DNA of 64,000 nucleotides from an uncultured Pelagibacteraceae bacterium (GTDB taxonomy: Bacteria > Pseudomonadota > Alphaproteobacteria > Pelagibacterales > Pelagibacteraceae). The position numbers were made by a program, and so were the translations under genes. Of the stretch, positions 9,782-19,732 are shown one piece after another. Numbering within the stretch: the first letter of the stretch is position 1; every line of letters starts with the position of its first letter. A model generated the notes under the pieces. It did not search any database. It saw nothing but the letters and a program-made list of their open reading frames with translations, and was not told the origin of the DNA. The stretch is from NCBI GenBank assembly GCA_902610315.1, contig CACLVA010000004.1, positions 23,315-87,314 on the forward strand. The letters are read 5' to 3'.

Positions 9782-11067
9782 TGAAAAAACAATATTTTTT
9801 AAATGCAAAAATAATAGATCCTAAAAACTCTATAGATGAAATAGGCGGTTTGATTATTGGCGAAAATGGAAAAATTGAAGCAATAGGTAAAAAAGTAAAC
9901 CAGAATAATATTCCTTCAAGAGAAAAATATACAGATCTTAAAGAAAAATTTATATTTCCTGGTCTTGTTGATATGAGGGTATTTGTAGGTGAGCCAGGTT
10001 ATGAATATAAGGAAAATTTTAGAACATTGAGCAATGCAGCACTAGCTGGGGGTGTTACATCTGTCGTTACAATGCCTAATACTTCCCCTGTTATAGATAA
10101 TGTTTCTATGGTTGACTTTCTTAAAAGAAGAGGAAGAGACAAATCAAAAATTAATATATTTCCAACCGCAAGTTTAACAAAAGGTCTGGAAGGAACTAAT
10201 ATGAATGAATTTGGTCTTTTAAATAAAAAAGGAATAATAGGATATACAGATGGTACGCAAACTATTCAAAATACAAGATTGATGTCCAGAATTATGAGAT
10301 CTGCTTTTGATTTAGATGCATTAGTAATACAACATGCAGAAGATAATGAATTATCAAAAGATGGACAAGTAAATGACGGGATAATCGCAACTAAACTTGG
10401 TCTTCAAGGCATACCTGACTACGCAGAAAAAATTATTATCGAAAGAGATTTAACTTTGCTAGAGGATTTCAATTGTAGATATCATATTGCTCAAATATCA
10501 TCAGAAAAGTCTGTTGAAATAATTAAAAATAGAAAAGAAATTGTAAAATTTACAACTGGTGTTTCAATTAATAATTTATCATTAAACCAAAATGATATAG
10601 GAGACTTTCGTACTTTCCTTAAATTATCCCCTCCTCTAAGGACAGAAGAGGACAGATTGTCTCTAATAAAGGGTATAAACCAAAATTTGATAGATGTAAT
10701 TGTATCAGATCATAAACCTGAAGATGAGGAGTCAAAAAGATTAACATTTTCACAAGCTGCTACAGGTGCCTCTGGTATAGAAACTCTTTTACCACTTGCA
10801 TTAGAATTATTTCACAATGGATCAATAAAATTAAATAAGATAATTGAGTGTCTGACAAGCAATCCAGCTAAAATTCTAAAAATTAATAAAGGAAATCTTT
10901 CTGTAGGAAGTGATGCTGACTTATGTATTGTTGATATATATAAGCCATGGGTAGTTAAAAAAGAAAAAATGATATCAAAATCTAAGAATACTTGTATAGA
11001 GGACAAAAAACTACAAGGCAAAGTGTTAAGCACTTTTATTAATGGAGTAGAGTTATTTAAATGCTAA
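9778..11067 (+). CDS. pyrC: Dihydroorotase-like protein (PyrC-type) lacking the HxH metal motif
   Basis: A 429-residue amidohydrolase of the class I dihydroorotase family. The fold is clear: PGLVDM (61-66), GEPG (71-74), MPNTSPVID (99-107), His186 in IQHAEDNEL, His236 and Asp311-His312. The metal-binding HxH normally found after PGLVD is replaced by Arg67-Val-Phe69, so one half of the binuclear site is missing. The overlap with pyrB suggests a structural partner of aspartate carbamoyltransferase, as known for the inactive PyrC' of pseudomonads. A catalytic dihydroorotase is then expected elsewhere in the genome. The frame starts with two ATGs; the first overlaps the pyrB stop. Confidence 0.88.
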   Translation: MMKKQYFLNAKIIDPKNSIDEIGGLIIGENGKIEAIGKKVNQNNIPSREKYTDLKEKFIFPGLVDMRVFVGEPGYEYKENFRTLSNAALAGGVTSVVTMPNTSPVIDNVSMVDFLKRRGRDKSKINIFPTASLTKGLEGTNMNEFGLLNKKGIIGYTDGTQTIQNTRLMSRIMRSAFDLDALVIQHAEDNELSKDGQVNDGIIATKLGLQGIPDYAEKIIIERDLTLLEDFNCRYHIAQISSEKSVEIIKNRKEIVKFTTGVSINNLSLNQNDIGDFRTFLKLSPPLRTEEDRLSLIKGINQNLIDVIVSDHKPEDEESKRLTFSQAATGASGIETLLPLALELFHNGSIKLNKIIECLTSNPAKILKINKGNLSVGSDADLCIVDIYKPWVVKKEKMISKSKNTCIEDKKLQGKVLSTFINGVELFKC

Positions 11068-11648
11068 ATTTAGAAATTACTTCGATTATTATAATCTCTT
11101 ATTTGTTTGGTTCTATTCCATTCGGACTTATCTTAACTAAAACTTTTATCGGTAAAGACATAAGAAAAATAGGTTCTGGAAATATTGGAGCAACTAATGT
11201 TTTAAGATCTGGAAATAAATTTATAGGATATTTAACATTAGCTCTTGATATTTCAAAAGCTGTAGTGCCTATTTTGTTTATTAATTTTTATTATAATGAT
11301 CAATTATACTTAGCTTCTTTATCAGTTTTTATAGGTCATGTTTTTCCGGTTTGGCTTAAATTTAAAGGTGGTAAAGGTGTAGCGACTTATGTTGGAATTT
11401 TATTTTGTTTAAATTATTTGTCAGGAATAGTGTTTTGTGTAACTTGGTTATTAATTTTTTTTATATTTAAATACTCTTCTTTAAGTTCAATTGTATCAAG
11501 TTTTTGTATACCTATTTTTCAATTTTTTTTTATTTCAGATCCCTTTTATTATTTCTACTTTATAATGTTCATAATGATTTTTTATACACATCGGGAAAAT
11601 ATAAAACGCCTAATAAATAAGACAGAATCTAAGACAAAAATTTATTAA
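11061..11648 (+). CDS. plsY: Acyl-phosphate:glycerol-3-phosphate acyltransferase
   Basis: PlsY is a multi-spanning inner-membrane enzyme that acylates glycerol-3-phosphate using acyl phosphate, the first step of phospholipid synthesis. The three family motifs are present: SYLFGSIPFGLIL near the N-terminus, GSGNIGATNVLRSGN in the first cytoplasmic loop, and KFKGGKGVATYVGI in the second. A third loop contains HRENIKRL at the C-terminus. It is 195 residues long and overlaps the preceding frame by 7 bp, so it belongs to the pyrB-pyrC transcript. Confidence 0.95.
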   Translation: MLNLEITSIIIISYLFGSIPFGLILTKTFIGKDIRKIGSGNIGATNVLRSGNKFIGYLTLALDISKAVVPILFINFYYNDQLYLASLSVFIGHVFPVWLKFKGGKGVATYVGILFCLNYLSGIVFCVTWLLIFFIFKYSSLSSIVSSFCIPIFQFFFISDPFYYFYFIMFIMIFYTHRENIKRLINKTESKTKIY

Positions 11649-11649
11649 T

Positions 11650-11677
11650 TTGACTATCTAGGTCTTTAATGTACTTT
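11650..11677 (+). promoter_or_regulatory. Candidate sigma70-type promoter for topA
   Basis: TTGACT (11650-11655) and TACTTT (11672-11677) are separated by 16 bp. The -10 hexamer ends only 7 nt before the topA ATG, so a transcript from here would be essentially leaderless. AT-rich sequence makes chance matches common. Confidence 0.35.
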
Positions 11678-11684
11678 TGTTATA

Positions 11685-14270
11685 ATGAATTTAGTCATTG
11701 TTGAAAGTCCAGCTAAAGCAAAAACAATAAATAAGTATTTAGGAAAAGATTACACAGTTCTTGCAAGCTACGGTCATATAAGAGATTTGCCATCTAAAAA
11801 TGGATCTGTAGATCCAGAAAATAAATTTAAAATGATATGGGAAGTAGATAGTTTTTCGAAAAAATATTTAAAAGAAATTACAGATGTTGCAAAAGATTCT
11901 AATAAAATTATTTTAGCTACCGACCCTGATCGTGAAGGAGAAGCAATAGCGTGGCATGTTAAAGAATTTTTAGATGAAAAAAAAATACTTAAAGATAAAA
12001 AAATTGAAAGAGTAGTATTTAACGAAATCACAAAAAAAGCAGTTATAAATGGTATAGAAAATCCTAGATCGCTTGAAGGTCAACTTGTTGACGCATACAT
12101 GGCAAGAAGAGCTTTAGATTATTTAGTAGGTTTTAACATTTCACCAATATTATGGACTAAATTACCAGGCTCTAAATCTGCTGGTAGAGTTCAATCAGTA
12201 GCCTTAAGATTGTTAACTGAAAGAGAGCATGAAATAGAAGTATTTAATCCAGAAGAATTTTGGACAATAAATGTAAATTTTATTACTTCTTCAAAAAATA
12301 TTTTAACTTCGTCAATATCTGAATTAAACGGAGAAAAAATTGAAAAATTTAGTTTTAGAAATAAAGAAGATATAAATAATGCTATATCAAAAATTAAAGA
12401 AAAAAAATATTTAATTAAAGATATAACTTCAAAAATATATACAAGGAACCCGTCAGGTCCTTTCACAACTTCAACTCTCCAGCAATCTGCTTCAAGTAAA
12501 TTAGGTTTTGGTGCTTCAAGAACAATGCAAATTGCACAAAGACTCTATCAAGGTATTGAGATAGATGGGGATACCAAAGGTTTAATAACTTATATGAGGA
12601 CCGATGGTACCAATATATCTAAAGAAGCTATTCCATTATTTAGAAAATATATAGAGGAAAATTATGGTAACGATTATCTTCCTGAACAAGCTAATAATTA
12701 TTCTGGTAAAAAAGCAAAAAATGCACAAGAAGCGCATGAAGCAATCAGACCAACGGAAATAAAAAATTCACCTGAAGGTATAAAAAAATATTTAAGTACA
12801 GATCAGTATAAATTATATGATCTTATTTGGTCGAGAGCTCTATCATCTCAAATGCAACCAGCTAAATTTGATAGAAAAACTATATTAATTACCTCAGAAG
12901 ATGGAAAGAACATATTAAAATCTAGTGGTTCAACTATAAAATTTGATGGGTTTTTAAAACTTCAAAAAATTGATGAAAATGATGATGAAAAAATATTACC
13001 TGAAGTATCTAAAGGACCAATCGAAATAAAAGAATTTAATGATGAGCAACATTTTACACAACCACCCCCACGTTTTTCAGAAGCAAGTTTAGTTAAAAAA
13101 TTAGAAGAATTAGGAATTGGTCGTCCCTCAACATATGCAAGTATAATCTCTGTTATATCTAATAGAGGATATGCTGATATAGTAAATAAGAGATTTTTTC
13201 CAACTGATAGAGGAAAATTACTATCTGCCTTCTTGGAGAAACTTTTTTCCAGATATGTTGACTATGATTTTACTGCAAAACTTGAAGATCAATTAGACGA
13301 TATTACATCAGGGAAAGAAAACTGGATAAAAGTTTTAGATCAATTTTGGAAAGATTTTAACGAAAATGTCTCTAATGTTAAAGAGAAAAGGACTAGAGAA
13401 GTTTTAGATTTACTTAATGATAGTTTAGGAAGTTTAATTTTTGACAAAAATAGTAATGGTAAGGTGGATAGAAGCTGTAAATTATATAATAAAGATTGTA
13501 AGTTTTCAGTTGAAGGAACATTAAGCTTAAAAAATAGCTTTAGAGGCGGCGCATTTATTGGTTGTTCTAATTACCCAGACTGTAAATATACAAGACCATT
13601 ATCAAAAGCAAAAGCTGCTGCCCAAGCAAATCTGTCGGAACCTAAATTAATAGGAAAAAATGATATCGGTAAGGATATTTATTTAAAAAATGGAAGATTT
13701 GGACCTTATTTACAATACGAACTAAGCGATGAAGAAATAGAAAATATTAAAAAACCGAGAACTAAAACCAAAAAGAAAAAGAAAGAAGAAAGTAACTTTA
13801 AAAATGTATCAATACCAAAAGGTTTAGATATAGAAAATGTTGATTTAGAAAAAGCAAAATATTTATGTTCACTTCCTAAAATAATAGGTAAACATCCAGA
13901 CTTAGATAAAGACATTACAATTAACGTTGGACGATTTGGTCCATATTTAAAATGTGATAATAAATCTGCAAGATTAGAAAGTATCGATGAATTATTTAAC
14001 ATAGGATTAAATAGAGCAATAACTTTAATATCAGAAGCTAAACCAGGAAGAATTTCATCTTCTATGATAAAAGATTTAGGTGAGCATCCAGAAGACAAAA
14101 AACCAGTTAGAATTATGAAGGGTCAGTACGGTCCTTACATTAAATACAAATCATTAAACGCTACAATTCCTGAAGAGAAAGATCCAGCTGAACTTACAAT
14201 GGAAGAGGCATTGATTTTGATTGAGAAAAGAAAAGAATACGATAGAAGTAAAAAGAAAAAAAATAAATGA
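11685..14270 (+). CDS. topA: DNA topoisomerase I
   Basis: Type IA topoisomerase that relaxes negative supercoils. The Toprim motif VIVESPAKAKTI is at residues 4-15, and the catalytic tyrosine is Tyr303 in LITYMRTDGTN. A C-terminal region carries one four-cysteine zinc ribbon starting near Cys598 (CKLYNKDC...CSNYPDC), then three GRFGPYLQY-type repeats characteristic of alphaproteobacterial TopA. The 861-residue length fits. In many alphaproteobacteria dprA lies between plsY and topA; here only 36 bp separate them. The stop overlaps ridA by 4 bp. Confidence 0.97.
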   Translation: MNLVIVESPAKAKTINKYLGKDYTVLASYGHIRDLPSKNGSVDPENKFKMIWEVDSFSKKYLKEITDVAKDSNKIILATDPDREGEAIAWHVKEFLDEKKILKDKKIERVVFNEITKKAVINGIENPRSLEGQLVDAYMARRALDYLVGFNISPILWTKLPGSKSAGRVQSVALRLLTEREHEIEVFNPEEFWTINVNFITSSKNILTSSISELNGEKIEKFSFRNKEDINNAISKIKEKKYLIKDITSKIYTRNPSGPFTTSTLQQSASSKLGFGASRTMQIAQRLYQGIEIDGDTKGLITYMRTDGTNISKEAIPLFRKYIEENYGNDYLPEQANNYSGKKAKNAQEAHEAIRPTEIKNSPEGIKKYLSTDQYKLYDLIWSRALSSQMQPAKFDRKTILITSEDGKNILKSSGSTIKFDGFLKLQKIDENDDEKILPEVSKGPIEIKEFNDEQHFTQPPPRFSEASLVKKLEELGIGRPSTYASIISVISNRGYADIVNKRFFPTDRGKLLSAFLEKLFSRYVDYDFTAKLEDQLDDITSGKENWIKVLDQFWKDFNENVSNVKEKRTREVLDLLNDSLGSLIFDKNSNGKVDRSCKLYNKDCKFSVEGTLSLKNSFRGGAFIGCSNYPDCKYTRPLSKAKAAAQANLSEPKLIGKNDIGKDIYLKNGRFGPYLQYELSDEEIENIKKPRTKTKKKKKEESNFKNVSIPKGLDIENVDLEKAKYLCSLPKIIGKHPDLDKDITINVGRFGPYLKCDNKSARLESIDELFNIGLNRAITLISEAKPGRISSSMIKDLGEHPEDKKPVRIMKGQYGPYIKYKSLNATIPEEKDPAELTMEEALILIEKRKEYDRSKKKKNK

Positions 14271-14728
14271 GTGCTGATAAAAGATTAAAAGAAAATAACA
14301 TTGTTTTACCTGAAGCGCCCGCGCCAGTAGGATCATACGTAGCAAGTAAAATTGTTGGAAAATTATTATATATTTCAGGGCAAATCTCTATGAACTCAAA
14401 AGGTGAGTTGATAAAAGGTAAATTGGGTAAAGATTTAAATACCGAAGATGGATATAAAGCAGCAGAAAGATGTGCACTAAGTATTTTAGCTCAAGCAAAG
14501 AAAATATTATCTGGAGATCTAGATAAAATAAAATCTTGTATAAAAATTGTAGGTTTTGTTAATTCAACAGATGATTTTATAGAACAACCAAAGGTTATTA
14601 ATGGTGCATCTGATATGTTGGTTAAGATCCTAGAAGATAAAGGCATGCATACTAGGGCGGCAGTTAGTGTAAATAGTTTACCGTTAGGTGTTGCAGTTGA
14701 GATTGATGCAATTTTTGAAATAAAATAA
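14267..14728 (+). CDS. RidA-family enamine/imine deaminase
   Basis: A 153-residue member of the YjgF/YER057c/UK114 (RidA) family. Members hydrolyse reactive 2-aminoacrylate-type enamines released by PLP enzymes. Family blocks are LPEAPAPVGSYVASKIVGKLLYISGQI at the N-terminus and a C-terminal RAAVSVNSLPLGVAVEIDAIFEI, which contains the usual Arg-Ala-Ala and final Glu. The length is typical of the slightly longer alphaproteobacterial subgroup, not the 128-residue archetype, so exact substrate is uncertain. It overlaps topA by 4 bp and abuts the convergent ugd stop. Confidence 0.9.
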   Translation: MSADKRLKENNIVLPEAPAPVGSYVASKIVGKLLYISGQISMNSKGELIKGKLGKDLNTEDGYKAAERCALSILAQAKKILSGDLDKIKSCIKIVGFVNSTDDFIEQPKVINGASDMLVKILEDKGMHTRAAVSVNSLPLGVAVEIDAIFEIK

Positions 14729-16027
14729 CTATCTTCCTACACCAAAATAATTAATACCTTTTTTTTTCATTGATTTTGGAGAATATAGATTACGCATATC
14801 AAATATCTTAAAATTGCTCTTTTTAATTAATTTTTTGAAATTTAAAGTTTTAAATTCATTCCATTCAGTGTGAAGTATTATTAAATCTGATCTAAGGCAT
14901 GCTTGAGATACATTTTTACAATATTTAACTCTTTTAAATTTTTTGAATTCATTTTTTTTACCTGATGGATCAAAATAATTGATAATAGCACCTTTTTTCA
15001 ATAATTTTGGTATCATATATAAACTTGATGCTTCTCTCATATCGTCAGTGTTAGGCTTAAAAGTAACTCCTAAAAAAGTTATTAATTTATTTTTTAGATT
15101 ATTATTTAAAATTTTGTATACTTTTTCTGTTAACAATTTTTTTCTATCTTCATTTGATTTAATTACAGCTTTTATAATTGATAAATTTGATTTAAACTTA
15201 TTTGAGGTATCTATTATTGCTCTAGTATCTTTAGGAAAACAGGAACCACCATATGCTGGGCCTGCTCTTAAAAATCTATCCCCTATTCGTTGATCTGAGC
15301 CCATACCTTGGGAAATTTCTTTAATATCAACATTTGTTTTTTCGCAAAGATTTGCTAATTCATTGATATAAGATATCTTTGTAGCTAGAAAAGCATTTGA
15401 TGCATATTTAATTAGTTCAGCTCCACGTCTTGAAGTTCTAAAATATCTGCTTGTCTTTTTAACTATGGGTAAATAAAGGTTTTTAAGATATTTATTAGCC
15501 TTATTACTATCAGTTCCGATTACAACTCTATCAGGACTCAAAAAATCTCTTATTGCTTCACCCTCTCTTAAAAATTCAGGATTAGAAACAACATCTACCA
15601 ATTTTTTTCTTTTTTGTTTTATCAAAATTTTTTCAATTTTATCACCAGTAGTGACAGGTACTGTAGACTTTGTAATAACAACTTTGTATTTTTTAATAAA
15701 TTTTTTTAAATTATTGGCAACATTAAAAACATATTTCAAATCAGCCGAGTTACTATTTTTTTTAGTGGGCGTACCAACACAAATAAATATAATATCAGAG
15801 TTTTCTACTGCCTCTTTTAGATTATTTGTAAAAATTAATCTTTTTTGTTTGTAATTACGTTTTAAAATTTCCTCTAGACCTGGCTCATATATTGGGAGTA
15901 TTCCTTTATTAAGTGCATTAATTTTTTCAATGTCATTATCTACACAATAAACAGTATTTCCTAGATCTGAAAAACAAACTCCACTAACCAAGCCAACATA
16001 GCCTGTTCCTATCATACATAATTTCAT
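14729..16027 (-). CDS. ugd: UDP-glucose 6-dehydrogenase
   Basis: Oxidises UDP-glucose to UDP-glucuronate with two NAD+. The Rossmann motif MIGTGYVGLVSG lies at residues 5-16, the EFLREG block at 151-156, and the catalytic cysteine is Cys263 in GGSCFPKD. The C-terminal UDP-binding region has GVTFKPNTDDMREA. At 432 residues it matches the bacterial family. The start overlaps the galU stop by 4 bp, so UDP-glucose is made and oxidised by an operon. No other surface-glycan gene is next to it. Confidence 0.95.
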   Translation of the reverse strand: MKLCMIGTGYVGLVSGVCFSDLGNTVYCVDNDIEKINALNKGILPIYEPGLEEILKRNYKQKRLIFTNNLKEAVENSDIIFICVGTPTKKNSNSADLKYVFNVANNLKKFIKKYKVVITKSTVPVTTGDKIEKILIKQKRKKLVDVVSNPEFLREGEAIRDFLSPDRVVIGTDSNKANKYLKNLYLPIVKKTSRYFRTSRRGAELIKYASNAFLATKISYINELANLCEKTNVDIKEISQGMGSDQRIGDRFLRAGPAYGGSCFPKDTRAIIDTSNKFKSNLSIIKAVIKSNEDRKKLLTEKVYKILNNNLKNKLITFLGVTFKPNTDDMREASSLYMIPKLLKKGAIINYFDPSGKKNEFKKFKRVKYCKNVSQACLRSDLIILHTEWNEFKTLNFKKLIKKSNFKIFDMRNLYSPKSMKKKGINYFGVGR

Positions 16028-16839
16028 AACTTTGATATTTCTATTCCTGATTTAATATACCCGGCCATACTACCGCAATCTAAATATTTTCCACGGAATT
16101 TGTGTCCAATAAATTTATCACCTTCGTTTATCAATTTTTTAATTGCATCAGTAATGTGAATTTCACCGCCTTTACCTGGTTTAAGATTTTTTAGTTTAGA
16201 AAATATTTTTTTTGGAAGTATATATCTACCTATAACAGCATTCGTTGAAGGTGCACTTTTAATAGTTGGTTTTTCAATAACATCTTTAATAAAAAAATTA
16301 TTCTTATTAAGTCTTTTAGATAACGAATATATGCCCCATCTACTTACGTTATTTTTTTTTACTTTCATACTTGCCATCACAGAACATTTATTTTTCATAT
16401 TTATGCTAATCATATCTTTTGAACAATTATTTTTTACGATTAAATCATCTGGTAACAACATTAAAAAATATTTATCTTTTATAAATTTCTTTGTTTTAAG
16501 TACAGCATCACCAGTACCCAAAGGTTTATTTTGATATACAAATTTTATCATTTTTTTATATTTTAGGATTTTTTTATACTCGTTAATTATTCTTTTATCT
16601 TTCTTTTTTTTTATAATCTTTTTATAAAAACTATCCTTATAAAAATAATCTTTTATCATCATTTTTTTTTTGGAAATTATAAATACAACTTCTTTAATGC
16701 CGGCATCAATGCATTCATCTAGTATATATTCAATGCCAGCTTTACCATTCATTGGTAACAATTCTTTTGCAAAAACGCTAGTTAATGGCAGTAGTCTTGT
16801 ACCAAGGCCTGCCAAAGGTATTATTGCTTGTCTAATCAT
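16024..16839 (-). CDS. galU: UTP-glucose-1-phosphate uridylyltransferase
   Basis: GalU makes UDP-glucose from glucose-1-phosphate and UTP. The nucleotidyltransferase signature is AGLGTRLLPLT (10-20), followed by the metal/substrate block FAKELLPMNGK (23-33), YQNKPLGTGDAVLK and later VIEKP. It is 271 residues, at the short end for GalU, because loop regions are trimmed. It is 29 bp from the divergent panC gene. UDP-glucose may also feed the NDP-glucose-using glucosylglycerate pathway at the other end of the window. Confidence 0.95.
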   Translation of the reverse strand: MIRQAIIPLAGLGTRLLPLTSVFAKELLPMNGKAGIEYILDECIDAGIKEVVFIISKKKMMIKDYFYKDSFYKKIIKKKKDKRIINEYKKILKYKKMIKFVYQNKPLGTGDAVLKTKKFIKDKYFLMLLPDDLIVKNNCSKDMISINMKNKCSVMASMKVKKNNVSRWGIYSLSKRLNKNNFFIKDVIEKPTIKSAPSTNAVIGRYILPKKIFSKLKNLKPGKGGEIHITDAIKKLINEGDKFIGHKFRGKYLDCGSMAGYIKSGIEISKL

Positions 16840-16868
16840 AAATAACTATTATTAGTGAAGTACCATAA

Positions 16869-17672
16869 ATGATTATTTTTAAAAGCATTAATAAACTTAG
16901 AAAAGAAGTTAATTTTAAGGCAGATATTGGTTTTGTCCCAACCATGGGAGCCTTGCATCAAGGACACATGAGTTTGATAAAGAAATCACAAAAAAAATGC
17001 AAAAAAACATTAGTAAGTATATTTGTTAACCCTGCACAATTTAATAATAAAAAAGATTATAAAAAATACCCAAAAAATATTCAAAAAGATCTTAAATTGT
17101 TAAAAAATCTCAAAGTAGACTATGTTTTAATACCTACTGTTAAAGATGTATATGCAAACAAGAGTAAAAAAAAATTTAAAATTAGCAAATCAAATAAAAT
17201 ATTATGTGCTAAATATAGACCTGGTCATTTTGAGGGAGTTTTAGGTGTAATAAATCAATTTATCAAAAAATTAGAAATAAATAAGATATTTTTGGGTGAA
17301 AAAGACTATCAACAGTACATACTGATTAGAGAATTTTTAAAAAAAAATTCAAATGTAAAAACCATATTATGCAAAACAGTTAGAATGAATAATGGACTAG
17401 CTTATTCATCGAGAAATGAATTATTAAATCGAAGCTCCATAAATAAATCTGTTTTGCTTATTTCAAAATTGAGAAAATTATTTATTTCTTTAAGAAAAAA
17501 TTTAAATAATAAAATTTTAATAAATAATTTTTTAAATAGGAATAAAGAATTTAATATTGAATATTTAGAATTAAGAAACAAAAATAACTTAAGTAAAAAA
17601 ATAAATAAAAAAAACGTAAAAATTTTTATTGCTTTTTATATTCAAGGAATAAGGTTAATTGATAATTTTTAA
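16869..17672 (+). CDS. panC: Pantothenate synthetase
   Basis: PanC condenses pantoate and beta-alanine using ATP. Family motifs are complete: FVPTMGALHQGHMSLI (22-37) with the HxGH-type ATP site, FVNPAQF (52-58), FLGEKDYQQ (141-149) and VRMNNGLAYSSRN (171-183). The 267 residues form the usual dimerising two-domain enzyme with a short lysine-rich C-terminus. No panB is adjacent. The stop overlaps the convergent mgtE stop region by 4 bp. Confidence 0.96.
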   Translation: MIIFKSINKLRKEVNFKADIGFVPTMGALHQGHMSLIKKSQKKCKKTLVSIFVNPAQFNNKKDYKKYPKNIQKDLKLLKNLKVDYVLIPTVKDVYANKSKKKFKISKSNKILCAKYRPGHFEGVLGVINQFIKKLEINKIFLGEKDYQQYILIREFLKKNSNVKTILCKTVRMNNGLAYSSRNELLNRSSINKSVLLISKLRKLFISLRKNLNNKILINNFLNRNKEFNIEYLELRNKNNLSKKINKKNVKIFIAFYIQGIRLIDNF

Positions 17673-19048
17673 TTGTAAAAAAAATAAGCACCTATTCCTA
17701 AAAATGAGAGAAAGCCAATAACATCTGTAATAGTTGTTACAAAAACACTAGAAGCTATTGCAGGATCTATATTAAATTTTTTTAGTGTAACTGGTATCAA
17801 AATTCCAAATAAGCCAGCAACAATCATATTTAAGATCATAGATACAGAAATAATTATAGATAATACATAATCTTTAAACCATAACTGTACAATTAAAGCA
17901 CTGATAATTGCAAAAATTATTCCATTAAGAACTCCGATATTAAATTCTTTCAAAACAATCTTTAAAAAATTACTATCTGTTAAGTCATTCGTAGCAATTC
18001 CTCTTATTGTTACAGCTAAAGTTTGCATTCCAGCATTACCACCCATTGAAGCAACTATTGGCATCAAAAATGCTAAAGCAACCATTTGTTCTATAGTTGC
18101 ACCAAATTTACTAATTACCCATGTTGCTAGAAAAGCAGTAAATAAATTTAGTAATAACCAATTAAAACGTCTTTGTGTTTTTTTAATTACTCCATCTGTA
18201 ATCTCTTCATCACCTACTCCTGCTAATCTTAAAGTATCTTCTTCTGCTTCCTCTTTTAAAACAGTTAATATATCGTCACTTGTAATCATACCTACTAATT
18301 TTCCATTTTTATCTATAACTGCAGCAGAATTTAAGTTATAATTTTCAAATAACCTTCCAACTTCTTCCTTGTCCATTTCTACTGGTATTGTAACTTGTGA
18401 TTCAAGCATTATATCAATCATTTTTGTTTCTCTTGAAGTTCGCAAAACTTTAGATGAAGGAACAGTTCCAAGTGGTTTAAATTCACTGTCTATTATATAG
18501 ATTTCTAAGAATTGATCTGGTAAATCTTTATTCTCTCTAAGATAATCAATTGTCTGACCCACAGACCAGTTACTAGGTATAGCTGTGAATTCTCTTTGCA
18601 TAATTCTAGCAGCAGTATCTTCGGGGTAACTTAAACTTTCTAAGAGAACAAATCTGTCTTTGGGGGGAAGAGAAGATAGAATTTGGTTTTTATTTTCTTC
18701 TTCTATGTTTTCTAATATTTTAATAGCGTCATCTGACTCTAAATTTTTTAGTATAAAAACAATCGACTCAGAAGACAGCATTTTTACTATCTCGGATTGA
18801 ATATTTTCGTTTAATTCAACGAATATCTCAGGGTTGATATTAAAATTATTTAACTTAATCAGATTTTCACGATCATTCTGATTTAGATGCTCGATAATAT
18901 CTGCAGCGTCAGCAGGGTGCATTTCCTTAAAAGAATTTGAAAGGAAATCGACATCATTATTTTGAATTTTTTCTACAATAACTTTTATATATTCTTTGTT
19001 AAATTCAAAATTTACTTTTTGATCTTTATTTTTTTTTAAAGTGGACAT
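17669..19048 (-). CDS. mgtE: Magnesium transporter MgtE
   Basis: A Mg2+-gated inner-membrane channel of 459 residues. The N-terminal superhelical domain covers about 15-150 (MHPADAADIIEHLN is typical), two CBS domains follow at about 150-275 (AAVIDKNGKLVGMITSDDI), and a five-helix transmembrane pore domain occupies the C-terminal third, with GNAGMQTLAVTIRG carrying the conserved selectivity region. Convergent to panC with a 4-bp overlap; 63 bp from divergent lipB. Confidence 0.95.
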   Translation of the reverse strand: MSTLKKNKDQKVNFEFNKEYIKVIVEKIQNNDVDFLSNSFKEMHPADAADIIEHLNQNDRENLIKLNNFNINPEIFVELNENIQSEIVKMLSSESIVFILKNLESDDAIKILENIEEENKNQILSSLPPKDRFVLLESLSYPEDTAARIMQREFTAIPSNWSVGQTIDYLRENKDLPDQFLEIYIIDSEFKPLGTVPSSKVLRTSRETKMIDIMLESQVTIPVEMDKEEVGRLFENYNLNSAAVIDKNGKLVGMITSDDILTVLKEEAEEDTLRLAGVGDEEITDGVIKKTQRRFNWLLLNLFTAFLATWVISKFGATIEQMVALAFLMPIVASMGGNAGMQTLAVTIRGIATNDLTDSNFLKIVLKEFNIGVLNGIIFAIISALIVQLWFKDYVLSIIISVSMILNMIVAGLFGILIPVTLKKFNIDPAIASSVFVTTITDVIGFLSFLGIGAYFFYN

Positions 19049-19111
19049 TTTCTTACTTTTTAAAAATTTATTAGAACTATTAATACAAAATACATATAAT
19101 ACAATTTTTAA

Positions 19112-19732
19112 ATGAATATAGAGATCAAAAATTCAATAAAACCAGTAAATTATAAAACTGCAATTAATATATTAGAAAAAAGAGTTCATAATTTAGCACT
19201 AAAAAAAGGAAGAGAACTCATATGGTTTTTAGAACATAAACCAATTTTTACAGCAGGAACAAGTTATAAAGAAAATGAGATTATTGAAAAATCAATAAAA
19301 ATTTTCAAAACAAACAGAGGTGGAAAAATTACATGGCATGGACCTGGTCAAATAATTTGTTATTTGGTTATAGATTTAAATAAAAGAAAAAAAGATATTA
19401 GAAAATTTATATCAGCAATTGAAAAAAGTATTATCAATACTTTAAAAGAATTGGATATGAAATCTTTTAATGATAGAAAAAATATTGGAATATGGATAAA
19501 TCATAATAAAGAAACTAAAAAGATTGCAGCTATAGGAATTAGAGTAAAAAAATGGATCGCTTTTCACGGATTTTCCATAAATTATTCGAACAGTTTAGAA
19601 GAGTATAAAAAAATTGTTCCATGCGGAATACATGATAAAGGTATTATAAACATAATTAATATCAAAAGAGTAAGTAAAGAACAAATATTGAAAATATTAA
19701 AAAAGAATCTATTAATTAATTTAGATTATTAA
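19112..19732 (+). CDS. lipB: Octanoyl-[ACP]:protein N-octanoyltransferase
   Basis: LipB transfers octanoate from ACP to lipoyl domains, the first step of lipoate assembly. The substrate-site motif [12 protein letters not shown] is at residues 69-80, the catalytic lysine at about Lys137 in [10 protein letters not shown], and catalytic Cys171 in VPCGIHDKG. The length of 206 residues is normal. The final 12 bp overlap the convergent rluC-like gene. Confidence 0.95.
   Translation: MNIEIKNSIKPVNYKTAINILEKRVHNLALKKGRELIWFLEHKPIFTAGTSYKENEIIEKSIKIFKTNRGGKITWHGPGQIICYLVIDLNKRKKDIRKFISAIEKSIINTLKELDMKSFNDRKNIGIWINHNKETKKIAAIGIRVKKWIAFHGFSINYSNSLEEYKKIVPCGIHDKGIINIINIKRVSKEQILKILKKNLLINLDY

Noticed and set aside
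11681..11686. Perfect TATAAT overlapping the topA start codon
   Set aside because: No -35 at usable spacing, and initiation would fall inside the coding sequence.
13706..14098. 130-codon minus-strand ORF
   Set aside because: Antisense to the C-terminal repeats of topA, with no recognisable domain.
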